A DNA stretch of 64,000 nt, from contig OY855905.1 in NCBI GenBank assembly GCA_963693305.1, positions 21,697,437 to 21,761,436 of the forward strand, in the 5' to 3' direction. The notes below the pieces were generated by a model, which saw nothing but the letters and a program-made list of their open reading frames with translations, did no database searches and was not told where the DNA came from. Position 1 is the first letter of the stretch, and each line of letters opens with the position of its first letter. Source of the stretch: Meandrina meandrites. Its lineage: Eukaryota; Cnidaria; Anthozoa; Scleractinia; Meandrinidae. Made by a program: the position numbers and the translations under genes. Below are positions 43,354 through 53,500 of the stretch, in pieces.

Positions 43354-46300
43354 CAGTTATAGCCAACTCTATCTACCATCTCATATCCAAAGCGCGCTCA
43401 TGGAATAATTATAAGTAAACCTTTATTTCGTCAGGGTGACTCTTTCAGCTTTACAGTTAAAACTGTTATCAGCAGAGGCCCTACTAAAACTAATACTAAA
43501 AGGATAATTGTTAAATATGTTTCCAAATAGTGTTTTGGCCTCTCCAAAAGTGTGGATCTTTAGTGGTTTTTCGTATCTGTCGTAGCATAGGTTCTTATTC
43601 TTGGCCAACAGTTATTATTAGCAGGTGTGCGGACTTTGTACATTAAGGTAGTGGCAAACGAGGACACAATGTTGCGGACACAAATGTTTGCCCGTGCGAG
43701 CAACATTTGTTGCGGACACAAAATTTGTGTCGGAGACACAAAAAATGTTTCTGATTTTTGTCAGATACATTTTGTGTCCGCAACAAATGTTTCCCCGTTT
43801 GCGCGGCATGGACACAAAACAAATGTTTTTTGTCTCTCTCGTTTGCCCACCCAAGAAACATCATGAGCAGCAATGTATCGGCAACAATGTGTCCTCGTTT
43901 GCCACCACCTTTAGGATACATTTTGCATCAGATGACAGACTGACTCAGCCAGACATGCTGATGCAAGCCCGACCTGCTGTTGTGGAGACAAACACCTACT
44001 GGTTTATAATTTCATTAATTTGCACTGTACCAAATTAAAGTTTGAACAAAATTGCCACACTGATCAATAAATGTTTACCTTGTCCCACTTATTACTTTAA
44101 AGTTCTGTGCAGACTTCACCAGGAAAACAGCGACTCCAGATCCAATACTAACCACAAGGTAGGGATAAGAATGAGCGTCAAAGTTGTAGGGCACTTTTTC
44201 TGCCTTGTCTGGACTGTGGGGGTTGTTCCAGTAATAACACCCGTCATTACAGCAAGAATTTATGAATTGTAAGCCGTGAACAAGACATTCAAATTCATCA
44301 TACTTTTCAAGTTGTATACCCAGGTTCTGTTATGGAAAAAGTGAAAGAAATTTCTGAAAAGAAAAATATTACAGTGCAGGTCAAAAGTATTTGGGACACT
44401 TGTTTAAGAGATCTCTTAATCATACCAAATAATGTGTTTGTTTAAAAAAATAATAATAATAATAATAATGTGTTTGTACTACTCTCCTTGTGAACAATGG
44501 ATCTTCTGTGCTTCTTGTTTATCTCTTGACCACCCCTTTCCCCCAAGCAATGTTTACAATCATATATGTTCTAATCTTGGTATGTGAGGTGGTGAGTTCT
44601 CAACATTGCTAGGAGAAAGAGGGGCTAGCAGTCAATCTGTAACGACCTATCACTGCGTTCAATCTTTACTGTCAAGACCTTGGGCTTGGGCCAGCGTTCT
44701 GGCAGTACATAAGTTAACTTGGAGTAAAGCAGCCGACCTCATCCATATACAACTTCCATCCTCAGAGAGAGGAAAATGAACGGCAACTTTGAACAAAAAA
44801 TTGTGTCATATATTGTATACCTCTTGGAACTTTTCTTCAAATTTGAATGCCCCTCCACCCGTTGCTCCCATTTTCGCGTTAACGGCTGAGGCATTAAACT
44901 CTTTTGCAAGTGAAAGAAATTTGTCCATGACATCTGTTGGAAAGTAAATAAAATGGAGGTGGCCTTCTCTTCCACCCACTACCACATTTTGCATGGCCAG
45001 GCTTTCATCTTTAGTTCCAAGTTTACCAAATTTCACATTAGACTCAATAAAATCCTGCATGGCCTCCAAGCCAACTTTGCCTCGTCCGTTCGATGAGCTT
45101 CTTTCAGACTGGGATGGTACAAAATAAACCAACTTGGCTAAGCTTCCTCCAATGTCGAGGCCAAAGCATGGACGTTTTGCTGAAAAATTAAATCATAACT
45201 TGATAAAATTTATTCAGCTTTAACAGTGGACCCGTAACCCGAAGGTCGTGGGTTCGAATCCCATCTGAGACACTGAATCTTTTCTCAGTGGCCAGGATTT
45301 ACAGTGTATCATTTCATTTATTTGTCATTCAGTTTTACTTAACAATAATTATATTCGCCGAAGGCGAAGTGAATATTGCATTGATGTGGTTGGTGAACGT
45401 TTACCAAGATGGAGTCGAGGTAAATTTTCACCCATGTTCACTGAGTCTGAGGCAGATAACTGTTTTTAGTATAATTTTTAGAGGACAGGTGAATATCACG
45501 AACTACAGAATCGATGCAAAATACAAAACTGAAACATGGAAACAGCAAACACAAGCCGGCTTCCTTGAGACATTCGTCTGGTTCCTTTGTTCAATCGTTG
45601 GTGACTTATGGACAATTGTTCTTAATCCTCTTCAAAGTCAGAGATAAAGAGCAAATGAGTAGCTCCGGTATGAAGAGACACTGAAAGGAAATAAAATTCG
45701 GTCACTCGATCTGATACAGTTTGCCATTGCCTGCATAAAATTTACACGTGTGATTTTTTCATTCATAAAAGTGACATGATTATATAGAAAAATATTAAGA
45801 CGTTTTCTCAGTTATTAGCACAATTTTTATTAAATACGTAGTGCTATATGAAGTTTTTTTTTTCCTAAAGTTGTAAATGTATTAATTCCTGTCATGGCTG
45901 CGTGTTCTACGAATCCATAGCCTGTGAGGGGAGGAGGCGGCTGTACACAGGCTACGAATCCACTGTGTTTAGAACTATTAATTAACACATTTTTGGCTCA
46001 AGGGCCTTGGTAGTCATTTTCCAAAATTCCCAGTGTTTTAAATACAAGTGTAACGAAAATTTCTCTCGGCAAATGTTCATCATCAGCCTAGTCTCGCCTC
46101 AAGGGAGACGGTCTGGCTACATAGTGAGCGGTGACGTCACGGAAGTGCACTCGCCGAGAAGAACGAAGAGCACTCGTTCTCCCGCTTCTGTCGCAGGCTT
46201 TGCGCGGTCACTCAAACATGAGAAAACGCCTTGGGACTAGGCTGGTTCACCGTGTTTTCTTGCTTGGATGACAAGATGGAGTAACCAAGCCTCGAGGTGG

Positions 46301-47431
46301 TAAATTCACAGCGCTATAGGCCGAGTTTCTCGACCAATCAGAATGTCCGATTATTAAATCACCTCTGGAAATTAGACTAATTCTAAATGTTTATTATACT
46401 AACCTAAACTCATTCCGTAACTTTCAAGTCTTTTCTTCTTTCTTCTTCTTGCTTTACGCTGTACATTTAAAAATAAAGGAGATCTTGTTGATCTATTACA
46501 AAAACAACCAAACTTTTCCTGGCGAAGGGTATCCAGGAGTAAGAAATCAAATGGGCGTTAAAAAGTTTTATAAGTACAATCTCATCACGTATTGTACTGA
46601 TTTTTGTACAATCTCCAACTAAATCACGCCCCTTTTCTAGCCACCCTTTCTACTTTGCTGAAATTGTATTCACCTGCAGGGAAACAATTTGAAACAAAGA
46701 TGGCAGTTTGCAGGTTTTGACCTTCAAAGTAGCAATTTTAGTCATTTTTGACGTCAAAATCTCTAGGAAGGCTTTTCAATATCTCATTGTTTTTTACTTC
46801 GAATTAAAGTAAAATGGCTGTATTTTGAACATATAGAAAACTTTCTGCGGGCAAAGTGTCAAACGAGAACGCTGAAAACTAGAAATTTGCATATTAGGTA
46901 ATACAGAGATAGATCAACTTTTAGTGCCCTTAAAGATCTTAAAAGCAAAAGATATTTGTTTCACATCGAAATAAAGGATATAAAATGTCTTATTTTTCAT
47001 TTGGTTGATTAATCTGTCTCTCTGTCTTGAATTTTGAAGAGAAATGCTTTCCCGTCCGTCGACGTCAACCTTCCCCCACCCTGTCATCAACCCCCGATTG
47101 GTTAACCGCTAGATACTGAACAGTTTGAAATAAATATTGTTTCGTTTCCGATTCTTTGCTATGAGGTTACTTGAATCTTTAAAACGCTGCAAGAAAGCCA
47201 CTAGTGTCTGTAATGGTATGCTGAAAACAACGAAAACACACAGGGAGTCTATCAAACTTTTTTTGATTACTTACTTTGGATACCTTTCACCAGGAAACGT
47301 TTGAGGTAGGGTTGTTTTTGGCCATTTCCAAAATGACTCCAACCTGTCGTGGACCGGCTCTTAAAGCGTTTCAAAACAGCTGAAGCGTAACGCAAGACTC
47401 TCTGCGGAATAGCAGGATCAGCACGGGACAT
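39903..47431 (-). CDS. PANK: Pantothenate kinase (PANK1/2/3 type)
   Basis: Seven exons read on the minus strand: 47431-47275, 45179-44821, 44326-44079, 42605-42429, 40860-40737, 40412-40287 and 39965-39903. They give 417 aa, with every junction GT-AG and in phase. The enzyme phosphorylates pantothenate with ATP, the first and controlling step of CoA synthesis. Motifs: [14 protein letters not shown] (residues 59-72, phosphate-binding), [12 protein letters not shown] (157-168), VSIGSGVAV (about 231-239), [10 protein letters not shown] (255-264) and C-terminal [31 protein letters not shown] and [10 protein letters not shown] place it with PANK1-3 rather than PANK4. About 50 residues precede the kinase core; they are rich in Arg, Lys and Ser with no acidic residue after Asp5, which would suit a mitochondrial presequence (inference). 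The introns carry several foldbacks and MITEs. Which vertebrate paralogue is closest cannot be decided by eye. Confidence 0.94.
41086..41425. repeat. Long foldback MITE, about 150 bp arms
   Basis: Left end GTTTGCACGGGAATGTAACG, then ATCGTACCTGGAGTTCGAAAT, recurs inverted at the right (ATTTCGAACTCCAGGTACGA, TTCCCGTACAAAC). Inner blocks GTTTCGTGGCGTTTCTGG and GGGAAACAGTGAAACTAAAA also have inverted partners. PANK intron between exons 4 and 5. Confidence 0.85.
41541..41830. mobile_element. Palindrome-rich element, copy 1
   Basis: Contains two palindromes: CAATGGTATATGAGCTCATA with its inverse near 41604-41631, and AACAATTATTCCACTCGCGC mirrored at 41717-41822 around AACTCGGCGCCTCGTT. The same arrangement occurs at 43148-43410 in the next PANK intron. 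The sequence just upstream (41457-41540) recurs at 63827-63930 in KANSL3. Confidence 0.75.
42851..43010. repeat. Foldback element
   Basis: CACTCTTATAGACCATTGAA and CATAAAATGTCCAAAACT on the left mirror AGTTTTGGGCATTTTATG and TATGGTCTACAGGAATGTAT on the right, followed by AAGAGTG. Arms about 55 bp. PANK intron between exons 3 and 4. Confidence 0.75.
43148..43410. mobile_element. Palindrome-rich element, copy 2
   Basis: Matches 41541-41830 in the same order (ACTAGCCATGGTATATTGCA, TTTTGATTGGTTTGC, then the TTATTCCACTCGCGCTTGTT palindrome). The copy has lost about 20 bp at the centre of the second palindrome. Confidence 0.75.
43646..43910. mobile_element. 265 bp PIF/Harbinger-like MITE, TTA TSD
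   Basis: Left AGGTAGTGGCAAACGAGGAC; right GTCCTCGTTTGCCACCACCT, inverted with one change. Flanked by TTA at 43643-43645 and 43911-43913. The interior repeats GGACACAAA and AACAAATGTTT in both orientations. PANK intron between exons 3 and 4. Confidence 0.85.
45230..45290 (+). mobile_element. tRNA-like B-box fragment
   Basis: GTCGTGGGTTCGAATCCCAT contains an exact-looking B-box (GGGTTCGAATCCC) with paired T-stem, but no matching 5' half is seen upstream. Probably the remnant of a tRNA-derived SINE or tRNA pseudogene, in PANK intron 1. Confidence 0.45.
45918..45954. mobile_element. 37 bp palindromic TAGCCTG micro-element
   Basis: TAGCCTGTG at the left and CACAGGCTA at the right enclose AGGGGAGGAGGCGGCTGTA. 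Flanked by CGAATCCA at 45910-45917 and again at 45955-45962, an exact 8 bp direct repeat. It keeps the GGCGGCTGTA block of the 57986 and 3627 elements. PANK intron 1. Confidence 0.8.
46083..46247. repeat. Inverted-repeat element with CAGCCTAGTC ends
   Basis: Left CAGCCTAGTCTCGCCTCAAGG, right GCCTTGGGACTAGGCTG. Interior GC-rich with GACGTCACGG. Terminal inverted repeats about 17 bp with a small gap; no clear target duplication. PANK intron 1. Confidence 0.55.
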
Positions 47432-49121
47432 CCTTGAAAAAGCTAATGTAGCTTACCCTAGCCACCAAATTCATACCCTCGCTTCATAAACTAGCCTAGT
47501 TTGGGGGTCTTCAATGGTCTAGGTTTTAGTTCGCATTAGTGTGCATTCGAGTCGCTCCGTAATTTTGGCGAGCCCTTAGGGTGAGTCAAAATGCAATAGA
47601 CGAGTTAAGATGTCTATCAGAGCAGGAGATATATTCTTTCCCGAAAACCAGACTTTCAACCGCGTTTTTCGCGTTTGGAGCAATCATGAGGATTAACAGA
47701 ACTGCAACTAACTCCGGCTTCCCACCATTGTAAGATATTTACGCGCTGCACTCGTTTCGCGCGTTCCACCTAGTAAGTATAAAAGTAAGTAAAACTTAGT
47801 GGAGTTGGCTAATAAATCCAAGATATTTCCAACTAGCTACAAAACCAGACAAATGACAGTGTTCGAGTCGTCGTTATCGCGTCTTCTAAAAGTCAGCTTA
47901 ATTTGCCACCTAATAAAAAATCCATCTACAACGAAAACAACGCAAGACTAAACAGCCACCCCTAGTAATGACTTACCCTAGCCCTGTTAGTTTTTCTGAC
48001 GAACTAAATACGTACCACCAAATAGCCAACAGTTATAGAACGTCCTATGAATGATTACACCTTCTATAGCTTTACTTGAATCTGCTACACGTAGTACACA
48101 AAGAATAAATAACTAAAAGCGTCTCAGTCTGGTTAATTCTTCCTACAGCTAATATGCTTCTAACTGATGCTGAACAGATGCGTTTGTTTATCCACTGCGA
48201 TCTCTTTGTATTGTACAAAAATGTTGCACAGCATGACTACATTATAATTTTTTTTCTTTGAACATTCCCGATAAAGATAAAGCGATAGCTTTGTAAATTA
48301 AAGACATCAAAGAACCGTTAACGGGTGGCTGGGCATGCAGTGGAACTCATTAGTGCCGGGGGGAGGGGTACTCATTTTTTCATATATATATATATATATA
48401 CGGGGAGGCTTCGCCCTGAGCTCCAAACCTTCGGCGTCTTACGATTTTTATACCTTTTTTGGCAGAAAAGGTAATTCTTTCGTATAAATTCGATAGAAAA
48501 TGGTATCCGTTTTGAATATCTGCATGTTCGAGATATTTTAGCTTATTTCAAAAGGCCCCTTTTAAATGACAGTTCCCGAAAATATGCAGGGATATTTGTC
48601 TGCGGACATTATCTGTTCCGAGAAGCGAACAGTTTTCCGAAAGTGAACCTCGAGGAACACTGTAATCGTCGAGGAACAAATAATGCCCAAGGACAAATTA
48701 CGTGCATATTTTTGAAGCCGAATGAAGGCTATTGTGTTTATTATCCTTTAAATATTTTTATGCAAGACCGCTCATCTTGGGAGACCTTATCTCAAAGGTT
48801 TTAAGCGTCAAAGTAATTATGTCGGCGTTCAAAAAAGTTGCTAGTCTATTGAAAATGTTCAGGGCTATTCAATATAACAATTTACCTGGGATGAAAACCT
48901 AAGGTGCGAACGTAAATCGCAAAGTTTGCAAACTAGGGAATATCACTTGGGAGATATCATCCGATATTCTCCAGTTTTGGCTACATCACGTGACGTGTTT
49001 AACCGATCGCGCGCGCGAAAAAATATTTGATGGAGAAAAATATTTCATGGACACCTGAAACATAATATAAATAGTATGTTATATTTTAACCACGCTGAAG
49101 TTTCACTGTCTCGGAAATGTC
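47432..49121. other. PANK 5' flank and intergenic spacer
   Basis: Includes the PANK promoter region, in which no TATA box stands out. A short (TA)n run lies at about 48383-48401. No gene recognised. Confidence 0.45.
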
Positions 49122-49204
49122 GGTTCACCCGTGGTGTAGTGGTACAAACTTTTCCCTTGTAAGCAGCAGGGACCGCAGGGGTTCGATTCCTCGCCGGTGA
49201 ACCA
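49122..49204 (+). tRNA. tRNA-like sequence, probably pseudogene or SINE head
   Basis: GGTTCACC at the 5' end pairs with GGTGAACC at the 3' end, followed by A. An A-box (TGGTGTAGTGG) and an exact B-box (GGTTCGATTCC) are present. The anticodon arm does not fold as a normal 7-base loop (CCCTTGTAAGCAGCAGGG) and the T-stem is offset from the acceptor stem, so a functional tRNA is doubtful and I assign no amino acid. The 3' part with its downstream sequence (TTCCTCGCCGGT...CACATAGT) is repeated at 49349-49390. Confidence 0.45.
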
Positions 49205-49639
49205 TATTTTCACATAGTTTGTTATATCGTGCCGTTAATTGTTTATTTTTGTTCTTCCCTCGCCTTCTCCCCCACATCCCTCCCCTTAATTTTAACTCAC
49301 CTTTTTCATACTCAGCTGTTCTCCAACTATCCGAACACCTGGAACAGGCTAATTCCTCGCCGGTTAAACATCATTATTTTTTTCACATAGTATGCTACCG
49401 TACGCACAAGGTTGACGGTAACCCTAACCCCAAATCTATCAAATGCAAAAAGCAACGATGGAATAGTGTTCTACAACCATCTCTGTTAAAATAATGGCTT
49501 TTAGTCTTCAATTAAGACTACCCGAACAAATGCGTAACAGAGCAGTTTCGTAAAAGCTGTGTATGCTAAAGCTAAAATTCTAATATTGTAGTTAGTTTCA
49601 AGCGTTTGCCATTTTGCCCCTCGAAAGACTTCCTCAGAG

Positions 49640-50345
49640 AGCGTTTACCAGTCTAACTTGGTATGATTTCTGCGGCACGGACATTTTTATTACCCTCTGT
49701 AACGAGCGTACTGCCGCAGTAGCCCCACACAGTTATGCCATATGTCACAGATGGTAAGATGACCTTTAAAGTAGAAATCAGTTCTTGCATTGGTTTAACA
49801 GGTGGGAAATACATTGATCTTAGCAAGCTCAGCTTTTTGGTGTATGACTTGATGAGCTCGTTTACATAAATGTCCCACCAAGTGATACCTGCTGTAGAGG
49901 TTCAACGAAACACTGACTCTGGGTCAACAACATATACTCAGTCTTCCCTTGATGGGGGGTTAGCTGGTCACTCCTAAAAAGCTTTTCAGGATGGCGTCAA
50001 ACTTCTCTGTCGAGGTCTCTGCCACCCTGCCAGGAATGGGCGCAGATGTATAGATGGTAGTGACATCCTCGTACATTTGTTAGCCTCCTTCACCTTCATT
50101 GCAAAATAGTGAAAACTGTGCAGGACCCAGTACTGATCCTTGAGGAGCCCCATAGTCCTCCTTTCTGATGTGCATCCATTGACAACTGTTACCAGAGAAC
50201 GGTTTGCCAGGTGGTTACTGATCCATGACCACAGGCCTCCTGCGATACCAAGGCCTTATAGCTTCTGTAGGAGAAGAGAGTGAGACACAGTGCCAAACGC
50301 CTTTCAGAAGTCCACAAATACTACACCCGCTACGCGATTGTTGTA
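49640..50345 (-). pseudogene. Degenerate non-LTR retrotransposon reverse transcriptase
   Basis: Minus-strand translation in shifting frames gives KAFGTVSHSLLLQKL, WSWISNHLANRS, PQGSVLGPA, then MYEDVTTIYTSAP in place of the MYADDTTIY catalytic block, and near the far end LSLLRSMYFPPVKP followed by ILPSVTYGITVWGYCGS. These are reverse transcriptase palm and thumb signatures of LINE elements in the CR1/L2/jockey-like range. Several stops and frameshifts and loss of both catalytic aspartates show it is dead. It lies 240 bp from the P450 3' end. Confidence 0.8.
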
Positions 50346-50588
50346 CTTGCCTCCAGTCCTATAGTAGTGTACACGTAATAAAACTGCATAAACGAAAGCA
50401 CCTAAATGACTTAAAGAAACGCCCTTAAGAAACTTAAGTAACAACATTCTTAAAACTGCAAACTATAAGAATTAGTTTAAATCGATTTAAATACAAGTAG
50501 CGTAATTAATTCAGTGCCCATCTCAACGAGACTCGGGTATCAATTTTATAGATCCAGGTTTCGTAATAAGCACTGAGTTCGCAGTACT

Positions 50589-53500
50589 TCATGCTCGTTT
50601 GATGGCGCGTATCTTGTAAGCAGATGGAAACTGGACGAAGGCTCCCTTCACGTTAGGTGGATGGCCATCTTCGGCGAAAAAAGCAAACTTATGAAGCATC
50701 CACGAGATAAACAAGAACAGCTGAATTTTAGCTAGGGCTTCACCAGCGCACACCCGGCGTCCAGCGCCGAAAGGATAGAAGTTGTCTTGGTTGGTGACTA
50801 GGTTGCCATTCTCGTCAATATGACGGTACGGGTTGAACTCGGTAGGGTTTTCCCAGCATTTTGGATCCAGATGGACTGACTCTGTGTTAGCAAAGACGAT
50901 TGTACCTTTAGGTACACGGTAGCCACACAGTGTGGTGTCGATCATAGTGACATGAGGTACTGCAAGGGGCACTACGTTTCCGAGTCGCAACGTCTCTATT
51001 ATCGTCGCTTGTATGAGAGGAAGATTGGGTCGGTCTTCCAAGGAAGGGCTTCGTTCGCCAACTACGTCATCTAACTGTCGCTGAATGTCCTTTTGATACT
51101 TTGGATGGTTAACCAAGTAAGCGATAACCCAACTCAAAGTGTTGCTTTGTGTCTCGTAACCAGCGAAAAACATGTCTTCGATGCTGTTGACAAGGTAGTC
51201 ATCGGAAAGGAGGACGGCTCTTTCGTCATCACTCTTGCATTCAGCTTCACGTTTGGCCTGCAGGAGACCCGAGATAAAATCTTGTACGGGTTGTGCTGGA
51301 TTCAAGTTGCTTTGTCGCTCCTGAAGGATTTTTCGAATTATATCATGTATTTCAAAGAAAGGCTGGAGGAAGCGATCATAGGCTTTTATGGGCAGATAAT
51401 GCGCCCAAGGGAAGAAATCCAACATGGTTACCAACTGAAGATCATCGGCATTTGCTATAAAATCTGCATTCAGTTTCAAAAGCCGGTTTAAATCTGGGTT
51501 CGTTGTGTCCCTTCCTTCTCCAAAGATGATCCCACAAATAACATTAGCAACGACTCGCATCAAAATGTCTGCGGGATCAAAAGGGTTTTCACCTTGTTCT
51601 TCCATGAACTGCACCAGTTTCTCGGCCTGGGTCGAGACCCGCTCTTCAATCAGAGGAATGTCCGAGAGGTACTGGCGTAAGGCTGTAGTGAAAAGTCTGC
51701 GATGAAACTTCCAGGCAGGTCCATAATTACCTAAGATGATATCCTTGCCTCCTGCAGTTCAAAATAAAAGGGACCTCTGTGAGAAACTCAATACCTAACT
51801 GGAGATGGGTTAGTGTTTACAGTATAGACATGCAGTTGTTTCATAATCCATTTCCGCCCAAAACTGAAAGCAAAGCACATCTTTGCATATGATAGAACTG
51901 GATTGAGTTTTGGGTGTACACTTTAGAACATTTAGTGTCAATGCCTGAAAACACCTGGCTAGTTCGTGCAAATTTAGTCATCCAAAGGATACGTCGTTAT
52001 TACTTGTGATGCTTCAGCAACCTACCTTGGGTTTGGGTATAAAAAACATACGTTTGTGGTCTTCCGGCGTAATCAATAGATTTCTTCACCAACATCTCAT
52101 TAACAGCCTCAGAAGTTGATGCCATAACGAACTTGTAACTTCCAAGTTTTACGGAGAAAACACCGCCGTAGTTATCTCTAAGACTGGAAAGTCAAACAAC
52201 CAGGTAAGTTTTAACTATATTCCAATCCAAGAGATACAGAAAAGCTGATGGGAAGTTGATAGGAAACACTCAATTCAGTCAAGGAAATGGTATAAGAAAA
52301 CGTCGACCTAGGTATCGAAGAAGTAAATTTGTAGCATAACTTCGGTAGTATTTGCCATTTACCCTGGTCCCAGACGTTTTCTTTCTTGTACTGGCGTGGA
52401 AAAAGGCGCTGCTATTGCCGCTTTTTCTCTTTCAGCGCTTCGCGGCCGAACCTGCGAGACCGGAGTAGTCGAACACACCCTTAGTCTCATGTTTTAGGTT
52501 CCAAAATATAACTTTTTTCTGTACACTTAACTAATATTTCAAAATAATTTACGAATAATTCTAGTATCAAACCGACTGCATAATAGAATACTGCCTTGCC
52601 ACTGACTCTTGCCATTATTGCCGGCAATCTTACGGATCTTAGCTTATCTTAACCAAGTCACGTTAAACGATAGCTTCAGTGAACGATGAAACCCGGACAA
52701 AATCAGATTCGTACCCAGTTGCTATTTTTCCTTCCCACGACACTCCACGTGCCTTAATCCACCCTCGTATCGAATCTTTCCCCCTTCCCTCCCCCCCCCC
52801 CCCCCCCCCACCCAAAAGAACACGTAAATAGCGACCTGGTATGCTCCTGGGACAAAATGGTAGCGTACTGGAGGTAGCGAATCGTAGACGGAATTTTTGG
52901 TCTCTAAAACTTTTAAGCTAATCTCGAAGTATCAGAAGCCTTTGATATAATTCACGAAGTCTTGTTTTGCGCTGTTTGTTTCCGTCTCGAAGTCTTGAAA
53001 GTTCTTCCCTGCCCGAGGCTTCGGAGTCTTAGATTTATCTATTTCTTATTTTTTTCTCAGTTGTGTGTAATTATTGCAGGTAGGAATCTGTGAAGAAAAT
53101 TAATGCATGCCGAGAAATGTTTGCTTCTTTGAAAAGCAGCTGCAAACCAAATTTATGCAGTAACTGAACTGTCGTAATCGGCAGTGAAAAAAAAAGCAGT
53201 CAAATCTTGCTGTTTTTGTGCCTCTGGTGCATTATTTTCACACAGCAATTAAAAACAAAACTACCAAAAACACCAAACAAAAAAGAAATTGACTTGACTC
53301 GAACTTGACTCGTGACTCGAACTTGACTCGGGCTCGAACTTGACTCGTGCTATGATCAAACTCTCTCCGTTGAACATTTGTCATTTCAATTTCGAAAAAT
53401 CAGAGAAATCGGTTAACAATTACATGCCCAAAATTCGATTTAGAAAGGAGCACCTCCTTTCCCAAAAATAGCCGCGGGCCACCTTAAGCCCCTCCTCTCC

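Noticed and set aside
43618..44038. Cluster of overlapping frames on both strands rich in CGHK, VSAT and similar words
   Set aside because: These translate the inverted GGACACAAA motifs of the TTA-flanked MITE and end inside PANK exon 3.
51093..51491. 132-codon plus-strand frame
   Set aside because: It is an antisense shadow of P450 exon 3, which carries all the P450 signature motifs on the minus strand.
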